Under the pieces are notes generated by a model. It did no database searches. It was given only the letters and a program-made list of their open reading frames with translations, and was not told the DNA's origin. Shown here piece by piece: positions 1-11,293 of a stretch of DNA of 64,000 nt (position 1 is its first letter; each line of letters begins with the position of its first letter). The stretch is from Adiantum capillus-veneris (Eukaryota; Streptophyta; Polypodiopsida; Polypodiales; Pteridaceae), in the NCBI GenBank assembly GCA_014529385.2, contig CM043959.1, positions 90,826,029 to 90,890,028 on the forward strand. Reading direction: 5' to 3'. The translations under genes were made by a program, and so were the position numbers.

Positions 1-2
1 GA

Positions 3-890
3 ATAGCAAAGAGGGAGTTCCATGAAGAGGTAATTGATATCATCAAGAGGAAGCGACAATCTCTTACTGAATCTATCCATGTACAGGGTGAAGAAGAAAC
101 TTTAAATACACAAGGAGTACATGTCTATGGTGAGCAAGGTGATCAAACTATTGTTGGATTCTACAAGTCTAGGGGAGGAGTAAAACAGGTTCACTTCTTG
201 GATGGTGAAGATGAAGTCGAGACCACTCACAAGAGTTAGTACTTGAAGAGTCACTGGGCAAGATCAATTACTGAGACCCTAGTGAAAGTGGGAGACTTAG
301 AAGAGCCATACATTGTGTTGATAGATCATCGGTCAAAAATTAATCTTATGTCAAAGAGTTTACATCAAAAGGGAAAATGGCCAATTGATATAAATCATGG
401 ATGGATGATCCGTGCAGCAAACAACTCATCAGGAGAGTTGTATAGAGCTTGTCCAAATGTAAAGGTGACTATAGTGGATGTGAAAGACTACCACAATTTC
501 TTTGTACAGGAGATGTCTACATACCCTCTTATCCTTGGGTAGCCATACATCACTGCTACTCGCATGGAAACCAAGCCTGTAATGGACGATGGGTCAGCTT
601 ATGCTAGGATAAGGAGCAAGGATGGGAAGCGTGCCAGTGTTTGTATGGACCATGAAAGAAACCATGAAAGACTTAGAGAGCAACCCTTACCACAGACAAA
701 CAAAGAATTCAAGGACTACAGAGATATGAGGGGTTTTGGCCATGTACCATTGTAGAGCGGGATTGCAGTGGTACAAGAAGAGAAAAGTTCTCGCATGATG
801 TATATGCAAAGCAAACATTTTCTACAGGTTTTGTAGGATTAACAGACTATGGATCTATTGCTTTTACAAAGTGTGGGGACTTAAAGTGGG
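3..890 (+). pseudogene. gypsy gag/protease remnant, unusual lineage
   Basis: One frame runs from base 3 to 755 with only two internal stops, TAG at 237-239 and TAG at 540-542. The N-terminal part is charged (VHFLDGEDEVE). The retropepsin-like part has LIDHRSKINLMS, where the family active site would be D-[ST]-G, and ends in YPLILG followed after the stop by PYITATRMETK. Coding-like sequence seems to continue in other frames to about 890. From memory this combination (LIDHGSEIN-type site, MET and ARIRS motifs) is typical of gypsy polyproteins in basidiomycete fungi; I could not check it. Reverse transcriptase is not present because an LTR insertion begins at 896. The integrase at 11294-12682 on the other strand appears to be the same lineage. 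Clearly a dead copy. Confidence 0.7.
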
Positions 891-1164
891 GTGAATGACA
901 ACATGTTGAAGCGGTCCGGGGTGGGCAACAAGAAGAGCAACCTCTAGACACCCTTCAAGGCTCCCGTGCTGCTCAATGGGGTTGGGGCACAACACAACAC
1001 AAACCAAAATAACAAACCCCTAGCCAAATCCCAACTACACAAGGGGCACCACCTAGTTTAAGAGCGAACTAGGACGCAAAGAGGAGAATCGTTACGCAAC
1101 CCACAAACAAGCAAGGAATTTACACTAACCCTAACACCAATGGAACACTCTCACACACTAAAAC

Positions 1165-1284
<120 letters not shown>

Positions 1285-1946
1285 TGGTGCTCGGGATGCT
1301 TTGAAGTGTATCGTTAATGATCAAGCAAACATAAATATATATATGTAAGAAAGAGAGAGAAGGGGGAAGGGGTGCTTGTTGCACTAATGCCTTCTTACAA
1401 ATCTGTCATGACCAATCAAAGTGAGATTAGTATTTGTTCAACATAGCCTGAGTAAATTACACCACAACACATCACAAGAAAAAATCCACCCCAATCACTG
1501 TCTTAAGGCCAGGGGAGTCCTCTCCACCCTGTCGCCCTCTTACAGCATGTGGGATTTATGGCTAAATTGATAACAATACCCGGAGACAAGTTATCAAGAA
1601 CTTAAATAAAATACCAAGACACTTACACATCATTATTGTCCATGACTTCACGTTGGAAGGGAGACAAGGTATCCATGCTTAGTCCAAATTCACCCTCCTT
1701 GATTCAGCAAATTTTGGGCTTACACTAGTAGGAGAAATGATAGATTTCCTACTCTCAATTTAATGATCCCTCTCTCTTACAATGGCATAGAGTTCCCTTG
1801 CTAATCACCCCTAATACAACACATACATATGCCTAATGCCAATGATATTCCACTCAAGAGCTCCTTCTCAAGAGGTTGAGCTTGGCTTCTCAAGCTATAG
1901 CATAGTGCTCTTTCTTCTCCTCCCCTTTTTGTGCTAGCTACACCCT

Positions 1947-1957
1947 CCTTTTATAGC
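1947..1957 (-). promoter_or_regulatory. TATA box of LTR
   Basis: The minus strand reads GCTATAAAAGG. It sits between the presumed U3 and R parts of the LTR and points toward the GA/TC tract, as expected for the element's own promoter. Confidence 0.5.
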
Positions 1958-3673
1958 AATTTTGAAGGCTAGGGTTACTCCTCTAACCATGGTTGGGTTA
2001 GATTTTTAGCAATTTATCTAATTTCTTTTGCTTGGAATTATCAAGAAGTTGGTGGGGAAAGAGAGAGGAGAGAAATGGAGGTGATAGGACTTTTCATAGT
2101 GGGTTAGTGTTAGTAGAGTTAGTATTAATTTACAAATGGAATTGGATATTTACAATGGGAGTATCCATGTAGGATACAAATAAGGAAGAAAAACTCTTAA
2201 GAGGTAAGAAAAGGTGGATTTCTTACAAGGTTGATGCTCCAAGTGTCTTGAGTAGGGCCAATTTTGACGCTTGTTGACGGTCCACTAGCTTTGACGGTAC
2301 ATTTTTCTCCACTCTTGACCTTCCTTGAGAGACAAGGTAATTGAAGCTGAGTAATCAACCACCATGATGCTGTCTTTTAAGAGAAGAGGCTGAATTTTGT
2401 GGTTTTTTTTATAGATATGGGTAATTTGGGGGAGGAAAAATGAGACTAGGTGGTCAATTTTGGAATGGAATTGTGTGTGGGAGGTATGAGTTCACCATGG
2501 TTTCTCTTATTCTTCAAGGTTGAGGAGAAGGTGAGTAGAGTGCAGAGAGGAGTGGTGAGAGAGGTGGGGATGATGAGTGGAGAAGTGTGTGTGAAAGAGG
2601 AAAATGATAAAGTGGAAGAGAGAGTGTGGCTGCATAGCATGGGAAAACTGGGGTCCACTAATAAAATCATAGCTCACAGCTCGTAGCTCAAAAAAATATG
2701 AAAAAATTTGAGACAAAAGTTCAGCGCACGAGCTACAACTTTTGTTTGTATCACCTTTTCAAATTCGGAGAGCAGGTGAACTTTAAAAATTCAAAAAAAC
2801 CGACCGTTTTTTTCCACTGCACAAGGTCCTTGTGGGGTCCTTCTTTGGATGATTCTTTTGAATACCTCCAAGAGTGAGCCCTCCATAGTGCATGTATGCA
2901 TGCCACCTACCCTTGACCTTATTTGGTAGGTCTATAATTGAAGATATTGTCGAGATCATGATATAAGTGAATAGTACAACTAAGAAAATCAAATATTGAG
3001 GGGTCTAAAAAATATGTACATGTCAAATATAAATAATATAAGTGGAAAAAATATAAAGGCGTCAAAAGAAATCTCTCTCATTATGAGGCTACCATAAAAA
3101 GATAAATATTTTTGGTGTTCTAATTTTTTAGAAAAAAAACAAAATAGATGTAGGAAGGGAAAAATCACAATAATGAAAAAATATACACATAAATAAAACT
3201 AGTTTTTTTGGATTTTTGTTGGGGTGGAGTTACACCAAATATAAGAGAAGCTTACATGAAAATATTTCTATATGAAATAAAGAGTATGAAAAATGGTAAG
3301 AAAAATTGTGGTAATGGTGAGGCAATGTACAGAGCATAAATAACACACACCTAGGTAGAAATATTTAAATAAATACCAAAATAATTATGAAAAAATCTTT
3401 TATTTAGGCCCTATATACAAAGAAATATTTACATACACATGGGCCATAATATACTTATATTTTTTATTTTTTTTATTTTTTTGGCTCAACTAGCCCAATG
3501 ACTAGCTAATTGAGGGTTTTTTATTTCAATAAGGAGATATGGAAAAAGTCCCCTAACTCACACGCACCTATATACAGTGAAAGGGTGAGGATAACCACAG
3601 TGTTTGAGTGATTTGATAGGGTGAGATAACTCACTATGGCAATTACAAAGAGCCGAAAAACGGCTATCATTAG

Positions 3674-3684
3674 CCCTCCCCCAG
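3674..3684 (-). other. polypurine tract
   Basis: The minus strand reads CTGGGGGAGGGCTAA immediately before the LTR start TGATAG. This is the plus-strand priming site for reverse transcription. The 17.4, 33.5 and 39.0 kb elements share the GGGGAGGGCTAATGAT core. Confidence 0.7.
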
Positions 3685-3697
3685 GATGATGGTATAT

Positions 3698-4279
3698 TCA
3701 TGTACCATCATAAAGAATCTTTTCCAAAGAGAGTGCTTTAGAGTCCTTGACAAGATCTTCATTGTTTGGCCCCTTGGAATTTTTGTTTGTGTTACACTCA
3801 TGCTTCATGGAACAATACTTGCATGAGATAGTTGCCTTTTGCTCTGGTAGATCCTTTGGTAGAAGGCGACTCAAATAAGGCTTCAAGCGATACCCGTTTA
3901 CCTTCCTGAAGTGCTCTTTCCCATTCAAGTCCATAAGTTGATAGTAACTTGAATTGAAAGCCTTCTTGACTATGTATGGCCCCTGCCATCTTGTTTCAAA
4001 TTTGGCATCAAAACGATTATCGAGTCGATTGTCATACCTTAGCACAAGATCTCCTTCATTGATGCCTTTGTCCTTCAGTTTCTTGTCAAGCTTCTCCTTT
4101 GTCTGTGTGGCTTTCCTCTTATAGCACTCGTATGCTGCTTCTCTTTTCCACTCAAGCTCAGCTAAGGTAAGAAGTCGATCCATCCATGCTTCTTGATCAT
4201 CTTGTGCTGATTTTCCATGAAGTCGCATTGTTGGAATGTTTAGCTCAATTGGCTGTAAAGCCTCTTGACCATAGACCAA
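3698..4279 (-). CDS. integrase C-terminal part of Tat-like gypsy pol
   Basis: 193 residues that continue the integrase of the neighbouring ORF in the same frame. Only the TGA at 4319-4321 (after LWAY) separates them, and the codons between still read as integrase (TTYREAKEFTPFHLV). Internal landmarks are VYGQEALQPIE near the start, a basic helical region, DLVLRYDNR near residue 85, then WQGPYIV and VNGYRLKPY, which form the SH3-like DNA-binding domain of integrase. The ATG at 4279 is internal, not a true start. The tail runs nearly to the polypurine tract, so this is the end of the polyprotein. Confidence 0.85.
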   Translation of the reverse strand: MVYGQEALQPIELNIPTMRLHGKSAQDDQEAWMDRLLTLAELEWKREAAYECYKRKATQTKEKLDKKLKDKGINEGDLVLRYDNRLDNRFDAKFETRWQGPYIVKKAFNSSYYQLMDLNGKEHFRKVNGYRLKPYLSRLLPKDLPEQKATISCKYCSMKHECNTNKNSKGPNNEDLVKDSKALSLEKILYDGT

Positions 4280-4318
4280 GTGAAATGGTGTGAACTCCTT
4301 GGCTTCCCTATATGTGGT

Positions 4319-5623
4319 TCAATACGCCCACAAGGCACCATCCAAGAATTCATCCCACAACTTTGTCTTGTTTTTCACCATCTTTCTAATGATGCCTGCA
4401 ATGCCACCATTAGCTTTTTCTACCAAACCATTTGATTGGGGATAGTAGGGTGTACTGTGACGATGTAGAATGTGAAGTTCTTCACAGACTTCTGTGAGCA
4501 ATCCCTTTCTAAACCCTGGACCATTATCAGAAACAATCTCCAAAGGTGTGCCAAATCTACAACAAATGTGAGTGTAGACGAATTTGCTCACTGTCCTCTC
4601 ATTTACCTTTGCCACACTTTGTGCTTCCACCCACCTAGTCATATAGTCTACAGCCACTAGAATGTAGAGTTTACCATTTTTTGTCCTAGGCAGAGGACCC
4701 ATAGAATCAATGCCCCACTTTTCAAAGGGTCCATTTGCAAGCACGATTTGCCTTGGACCATAAATCAATCTTCTATTCCCATTTACCTGACAATTGTGAC
4801 AACTTTTACACCAATGTTGGACATCCACATGCAGACTTGGCCAAACATACCCCGCAAGCAAAATCTTCTTCACAGTTAATTCTTGGGAAAAATGACCACC
4901 ACATGCCTCTTCATGCAAACCTTTTAGAATGGCTGGAATTTCCGCGATAGTTGGTACTCTTCTGCACACTTTATCCTTCCCTCTTTGATAGAGGGAGCCT
5001 TCTAGGAAGAGATACATGCTCGCCTTCTTCATAAGTCTCCTCTTCTGAGCTTTCGTGAAGTCTTGTGGAAACTCACCCTCCAAAATGTAGCCAATGATGG
5101 GAGCCAATGACTCCAATCCCTGGTACCTCGGTTGCTTCACCGCAGCCGCCACCATGATGACCTGCACTTCTCTCTCAACACATGTAACTGCTTGTTGTGC
5201 AAGTAAATCGGCATCTTCATTTTGTTTCCTCGGAATATGATATAGTTGCACTTCTTCAAATTGATTAAACATCTTACGAATGGCATGAACTTTTGTCCTT
5301 AAGCTTTCATTCTTGCATGCCCAAATGCCTAAAATCTGTTTAACAATGAGAAGTGCATCTCCCTTTACCATGAGACGTTTTATCCCTTGGCCAATGCACA
5401 TCTTCAAACCATGAAGTAGTGTGTCGTATTCTGCTTCATTGTTGCTAGTTGAACCTGGTAGATTGAACTTCTCTTTCATGGCCACCTCTCCACTTGGGTT
5501 GAGCAACACTAGCCCTCCCCCTGCTTTTCCTGTGGCTCGACGAAAAGCTCCATCAAAGAACAAGGTAAAAGCATTAGGAATACTTTTTGGTGGTGGCAAT
5601 GGTAGGGTCTTTACTTCAGGCAC
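4319..5623 (-). CDS. second (archaeal-type) RNase H plus integrase
   Basis: 434 residues. Residues about 20-140 are an archaeal-type RNase H with the acidic set FFDGA, NNEAEY, GDALL and NEDADLL. It lies between the RT-linked RNase H and integrase, an order characteristic of the plant Tat lineage. Integrase follows: zinc-binding HHCC (HEEACGGH near 240, CKSCHNC near 272) and the DDE triad in WGIDSMGP (about 302), VSDNGPGF (about 363) and GLVEKANG (about 398). The frame differs from the upstream RT ORF by one base near 5615-5623 (frameshift), and the first codon used here is GTG, so this is a polyprotein segment rather than a separate gene. It ends in a premature TGA, most simply a CGA to TGA change. 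Confidence 0.9.
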   Translation of the reverse strand: MPEVKTLPLPPPKSIPNAFTLFFDGAFRRATGKAGGGLVLLNPSGEVAMKEKFNLPGSTSNNEAEYDTLLHGLKMCIGQGIKRLMVKGDALLIVKQILGIWACKNESLRTKVHAIRKMFNQFEEVQLYHIPRKQNEDADLLAQQAVTCVEREVQVIMVAAAVKQPRYQGLESLAPIIGYILEGEFPQDFTKAQKRRLMKKASMYLFLEGSLYQRGKDKVCRRVPTIAEIPAILKGLHEEACGGHFSQELTVKKILLAGYVWPSLHVDVQHWCKSCHNCQVNGNRRLIYGPRQIVLANGPFEKWGIDSMGPLPRTKNGKLYILVAVDYMTRWVEAQSVAKVNERTVSKFVYTHICCRFGTPLEIVSDNGPGFRKGLLTEVCEELHILHRHSTPYYPQSNGLVEKANGGIAGIIRKMVKNKTKLWDEFLDGALWAY

Positions 5624-7149
5624 TTAATCTCCTTTTCATGCACCCTATAAGTGAGAATCCCTGCCAATTGTGCACGCACACTATCTTCTACCTTGAAAGA
5701 GTATCGAAACTCTTGCAACTCCATAATCCACTTTGAGATCCTAGTACTAAGATTCATTTGAGATGACACCCAAGGGAACAAATTCTCTGCAGTGAGGATT
5801 ACAAAAGGTTTTGGGAGCAAGTAGGATCTAAACTTCCTTATCGCAAACATGAGAGAAAGCATCATGAGTTCTGCCTCCGTGTAGCCTCTCTCTAAAGCAT
5901 TCATGACCCTACTAGCAAAGTAGATGGGCCGCATCCTGGTACTATAGGGATCTTGTTGTAACAAAACTGTACCAATTGTTTCTTTCCCAGCACTAGAGCT
6001 AACAAAGAATGTGTACTCCCAACAAGGAGGCATGAGTGTTGGTAGCTCTGACAAAATGGCTTTAATGTTACAAAAGTACTCTTCAAGCTCATCAGACCAT
6101 GCAAATTCTACTTGTTGTGTCAACTTTTGCAAAGGGTGAAGTAACTCCGAGGCTAAGTGAATGAAGCGTGACATATACTTCACCTTTTGAATGAATGAGA
6201 TGACCTCCTTAAGACTCTTGGGTGATGGTAGCTCAATAAGAGCCTTTTCCTTTGAAGGATCCACTTCAATGCCTTTGTAAGTAACTTTATGACCAAGCAA
6301 GATTACTTCATCCTCACCTATATGGCACTTGTCGGGGTTGAGTTGACCTCCCATGTCGTAGAGCTTCTTTAAACCTTCTTCTACCCTTTGTAGATGCAAT
6401 GATTTTGAGCTATAAATACAGAAATCATCAATGAACACCCTAATTGACTTTCCAAAGAATGCTTGAAACACCATATTCATGAAACGTTGGAATGTTGCAG
6501 GAGCATTTGTCACACCAAATGGCATGACTCTAAAAGCATAAGAACCCCAAGGAGTGATAAAGGTTGTTTTCAATTGATCCTCCAATGCAATCCCTATTTG
6601 AAAGTAACCTGAGTAACCATCGCACACAGTGTACTTCTCATGACCAGCTACCTCATTTAGTATCTCATCCTGGAATGGGAGGGGAAAGTGATCTCTTTTT
6701 GTTGCCTCATTGAGGGGACGGTAATCCACACACACCCTCCACTTGCCATTTTTCTTAGGAGTGACAACAACAAGAGAGACCCACTCTGAATTCTTCACTG
6801 GATAAATGAAACCTGCTGCTAGAAGCTTTCTTACCTCCTTGAGTAGAGCCTGCTCCTTTATAACTCCTAGCCTTCGTAGCTTCTGAGCTTTAGGTGTGGC
6901 CTCAGGCTTTAACTCAATCTTGTGTTGAACAACATCTACCCCATGCACGTCGGTGTAGTCTTTAGCAACAATCCTAGGAAACTTCCTTAGCACACATTTG
7001 AACTCCTCTCTTTCATCCTTTGTAAGTGTTGTTGATATCATACCTTCCAACATCCCTTCATCTTGAACACCTTCGTTCTCTTGAGGACCTACCTCCTCCA
7101 AGCCTTGACAAGAGGTCTCTTGGTTGCTTGGCTTAAACCTTACCCCCAT
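5611..7149 (-). CDS. reverse transcriptase and first RNase H, Tat-like gypsy
   Basis: 512 residues. RT landmarks: the conserved LRRLGVI segment, WRVCVDYRPLNEATKRDHFPLP near 138, FITPWGSYAFRVMPFGVTNAPATFQRF, and the catalytic box as VFIDDFCIYS near 238 (FIDD instead of YxDD, two aspartates kept). The connection and RT-linked RNase H follow (YFASRVMNALERGYTEAE). The ORF ends four residues after a one-base shift into the downstream RNase H frame. Upstream of 7149 the frame runs straight into a GA tract, so gag and protease are missing. About 60% or more of residues look the same by eye as in the 13962-17096 protein. Confidence 0.92.
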   Translation of the reverse strand: MGVRFKPSNQETSCQGLEEVGPQENEGVQDEGMLEGMISTTLTKDEREEFKCVLRKFPRIVAKDYTDVHGVDVVQHKIELKPEATPKAQKLRRLGVIKEQALLKEVRKLLAAGFIYPVKNSEWVSLVVVTPKKNGKWRVCVDYRPLNEATKRDHFPLPFQDEILNEVAGHEKYTVCDGYSGYFQIGIALEDQLKTTFITPWGSYAFRVMPFGVTNAPATFQRFMNMVFQAFFGKSIRVFIDDFCIYSSKSLHLQRVEEGLKKLYDMGGQLNPDKCHIGEDEVILLGHKVTYKGIEVDPSKEKALIELPSPKSLKEVISFIQKVKYMSRFIHLASELLHPLQKLTQQVEFAWSDELEEYFCNIKAILSELPTLMPPCWEYTFFVSSSAGKETIGTVLLQQDPYSTRMRPIYFASRVMNALERGYTEAELMMLSLMFAIRKFRSYLLPKPFVILTAENLFPWVSSQMNLSTRISKWIMELQEFRYSFKVEDSVRAQLAGILTYRVHEKEIKCLK

Positions 7150-7150
7150 G

Positions 7151-7219
<69 letters not shown>

Positions 7220-7510
7220 GAGAAAGAGAGGGAAATAGAGAGAGAGAGGGAGAGAGAGGGAGGGAAAAAGAGGGAGAGAGAGAGGTAGAGAGAGGAAAAG
7301 GGGTAGAGAAAGAGAGGGAAAGAGAGAGGGGGAGGGAGGGAGGGAGGGAGGGAGGGAGAGATAGAGAGGGAGGGTTAAAGAGGGAAGAGGGAGAGAGACA
7401 AAGGGAAGGAAAGAGGGATAGAGAGAGGGGAAGAGGTAGAGGTAGAGAGAAGGAAAGGGGTAAAGAAATAGAGGGAGAGGAAAAGATGGAGAGAAAGAGA
7501 GTGTAATGAT
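7150..7510. repeat. long GA/GGA purine tract
   Basis: The first 60 bases are pure (GA)n. The next 300 are imperfect GA, GGGA and GGAA blocks, almost entirely purine on the plus strand. It abuts the truncated reverse transcriptase, replacing the expected gag/protease region. Confidence 0.95.
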
Positions 7511-10500
7511 AGGTGGCTAGTGATTCTAAGAGCTTAGGTTCCATTCTTCTCTACCTAAGAAGAGATGCACTCCTTTAATCTACAAAAGGTTGGAGTTTCT
7601 CATTGCAATAGAGTAAGTGGTACTCACATTTATTATCTCGGTTGGCATGCTTGTTTATGAGGTTTGGGGGACACCATCGAGAACTATGGTCTTAATAATG
7701 GAGTCTTTTTAGGCTTATCTACAACTTAACCATTATTGATCTATTAGCAAGCTCGATAGGAATCGGTGCAAACTTAGCACTGTTAAACCCACTCAGCTAC
7801 TCTTTGCAATAAACAATATTCTAAACCACGGATGTAGTTACTTGAGTGCATTTTTTCAAAGGCTCAGAGAAGTAGCAATTGAAAATTTAGTATGTGTCTA
7901 TCTCTATCCTCTCTATATGTATGTTTGGGTGCAAAGAGAGGAGTGGATGTACCCATGTAGCAATATGTAGAGTAGATATAGAGTTAGGTTGTGATAATTA
8001 TCAACCTGTAATGTAGATGTCAGGCGAGAGACCACCTGGTGTGGGGAGTTGCCATCACATTCTTCTTTTGGTTGGTTTACATCCAGATGGGCTCCCATCC
8101 AGGGCAGACATCGACTCTAGTGGACCCAAATCTTGAGGCGATAAATCCAAACAAAGATATTAAGCTCATATATAGCTATTTTTTTGTGAGCATGAGTGTT
8201 GGTTTCTCTTTGATATTTGCAGGCATGGCCGTCCTACACTTTGGAGGTGCCGCGGTCCATCTACGCAAGTTCCTCCACCAGTGGTAAATCCAAACCTCCA
8301 ACGGGCACTATCTTTACGAGACAAGTACCCGATAAGGAGGGATCGTTTGGCCATTATACTCTGCAACAACTTGTAGCCTACGGACTTTCTCAACAGTCCA
8401 TGCCATGGGGGAGCCAGGAAGGGACTCCCTATGTCCAGAGCCTCTCACCAACAACACCTCTCCTTCTACAGTACCGTCTTACCAACCTACTCCTCTTCCA
8501 TCGTAGGGCCCCACTCACCTTCCATCGCATGGCCCCACGTCACTTCATTCTACTCATGCTTCAGTCAAACATCATCGACACACTTCTTCTGGCAGTGTGT
8601 GTCCACGTTCCTCTCAGGGGAGTGAGCTCCGATAGAGGCAAAGGGGTGGGCGATCATGTGGCTTCGCTTGTCTTGGTAGTTGGGGAGGGGGTTACAAAGT
8701 CCCCTATTTCAGAGCGTACCACCCCAAACACAGAGAATGAGGATACTGACGCACCCATGCAAGACACGCATGGACATTACTATAGAGCAAAATATGGCAT
8801 GGAAGTGGAATTTGGGACAACACAGGGCAGGAAATTTTGACACCATCTTCAGAGCCCTATACACTTGTGTATAAGAATTGTTTTGTAAAATTTAGAGATC
8901 AATAACCCGATCATACACGCTACATTGAGAACGTGTTGCATGCTCGATTCCCAAACGTCGCCAATGAGCAATTTTCTTGACAATGGCTAGAGGGCTACAT
9001 TACAACATTTTTGAAAAACAAGTAGTCTTGGGTGGTCACTTGATAGCTATGTGATTATCACGTGAGTGCAGTAGAAGGAGTTATTACATTTAAATTTTTC
9101 TCAAAAGGGTATCATAAAATGGAATCAGAAAAAAAATTTATGGATTGAATCACAGATAAGGAGTTTCAAAAATATTCCTTGACCCCCCCGAACAAGTAGT
9201 CCAAATCGGCCAAGCAGGTTAGAGATCCAAATAGGAACTATCGCAGAGGCAACATCGCAGATGCACAGTGGGAGGTGGCCTTGTAGGAAAAGGGCGAACA
9301 AGCTACAATGGGCTCATCCTCCTATAGACAACAATATGAAGCTCAAGCTATAAAAACTCCCACACACTATGGTTCGGGAGGCAAAGCAGCGTGGAAGGAC
9401 AACTATGTAAGTTTCGTTAAGTTATGTAAACTAGTTTTAAAAAAAAGGCTTTAGTTAATGAATTGGTTTTTTTATTGCTAACTTACGAAAATATTACTCT
9501 AAGTCCACCAACTAGAGAGATGGTCAAGTTTCGGGAGAGGCACACATAATTCAAAACTTGGCGATGGTTGTTGTAGAACCATCACATCTCTCGGGAGAAA
9601 TTTGACTCAGTGATCGGATGTCTACAGGCGGTAAGTCTTAGCAATAATATTAGTTTAATTGTTTACAATTGTTAATTTGTTTAATTTTGATTTTTGTTCA
9701 AGTAGAGTCAAGGCAACCAAACGTACATGCCTGTTGGACGAGGAGGAGGACTTGATATATATTAGGTATACCCATTTTTCACAGCTAGGTATCGAGTGTG
9801 ACATTCAACGCCACAAGATTTTCTTTATGGAGTCTCTACCTACTTGTTGGCATGACCAATTTAAGGTGAAAAGCTAGGAAAAATTCTTGAATGACATATA
9901 AGTTCCCAAAACTCCTAGCTTGGAAAAATTCAAATCCTAAGGTTTGTACTACATGTACACTAAGGAAATGTTTTGATTGAAATGGGTGGAAGATTGGCTT
10001 AGAGGGCCTAGATTCACTTAATTTCTATGGACACCTTGTACTAAGCACTAAAAGATGTATGACCCATAAGGCACTACAAGATATCAACTCATTACTTATG
10101 CCAAATTAGCGATATCACTGGTGGGCGTCAATATATGCATTGCTAAAATTGGAAGGAGTCTCAATTTTAAAGAAAATCAAAATTTAAATACCAACGTTAT
10201 CAAGAGAAGTGCGGAGTGCGGCTAGGAAAGCGCCGAGCCTCTGGCTGTGAGAGTTCGAAGCAAAATCAAGCATGTCATAGAAGGTTTGAGACTAAAAACA
10301 CACTCAAAAAGAACAAAACTCTAGCCATGAAAGCTTCTCTTTGAAAAAGAACCAAGATCAACTCAAAACTCTTGTGTGTGTGATGATTTGGTGCAGCCTC
10401 ACTGCCAATTACACAGTTGTAGTGCTCTTTCGCCCTGATAAAAACCCTACACAAACACTTCAATTCTCCATCGTAGCCATTTCATGGAAGCTCCAAAACT

Positions 10501-11293
10501 TCATCATTCATTCCCAAGTGGTTATTTGAAGAGGGGAAACCCTCATTGGTGGACTCACAGCCTCGAATACAGGGTTGGAACAGCACGGGACTGCACTAGC
10601 ATACCTTAGGTGCAGGCTTTGACGTATCCCTTCACAGAGGAGCTTGTAGTGCTGATATTGATCTTCTAAAATGATCCTCACTTCTCATATTCATGTCACC
10701 GTGAGTGATGTGGAATTTTGAGCCATTTTTGACCAATTTTGGGTCATTTTTGACCATTTTATGACAAATTTTAACCCAAAAATGCCCTTTTCTGCCCGTA
10801 AAAAGCCCAAACAAGCTAGGAAAAATCCCTAAAATTGTTGAAAACTCCATTGGTCTTAAATTTCATCTTGAACATTATTTTACCACTTGACAAGCACTTT
10901 AGATGCATCTCTTCTGCCTGCGCATGAAACCTACTATTTTTGTTCGAGATCGCCCGCATTGAACTTTCTAGGCAAAACAAGCATGCCACTTTGATACTCT
11001 TGACATTTGTACATTTCTAAAGCAAGATAGGCATATATTTATGTGAAAAATCATGCCACAGTGCCACGTCGAGGGACTCGCTGTCTCCGCAAGGTATATA
11101 CAGAGCTACAACCGTGGCATCTATTTACACATATATCACACTATGTACATCATAGCATTTGGTCCCACATAGCAAACGCATTGAGAGTGAGGTAGCTAAT
11201 TTGGTTTCACATTATGCACGTGCCACGACACGAAATCCACCCCCTCTAAACCTGCACATCCTCCGGCATGTGCCACACATAGCTTTTGCAAGT
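7511..11293. other. intervening DNA, no supported gene
   Basis: I found no recognisable domain here. ORFs at 8039-8287, 8217-8840 and 9659-9877 overlap each other or have no coherent family motif. Short direct repeats of a GGTCAAAAATG-like motif (minus strand) occur around 10715-10790. The region may be decayed transposon or LTR sequence, but nothing in it shows that. Confidence 0.5.

Noticed and set aside
7140-7544. 134-residue Ser/Leu/Pro ORF
   Set aside because: Translation of the purine tract; only its end overlaps real RT sequence, in another frame.
8039-8840. Overlapping plus-strand ORFs including a hydrophobic FFFWLVYIQM segment
   Set aside because: No family motif, mixed frames and no conserved start context; not enough to call a gene.
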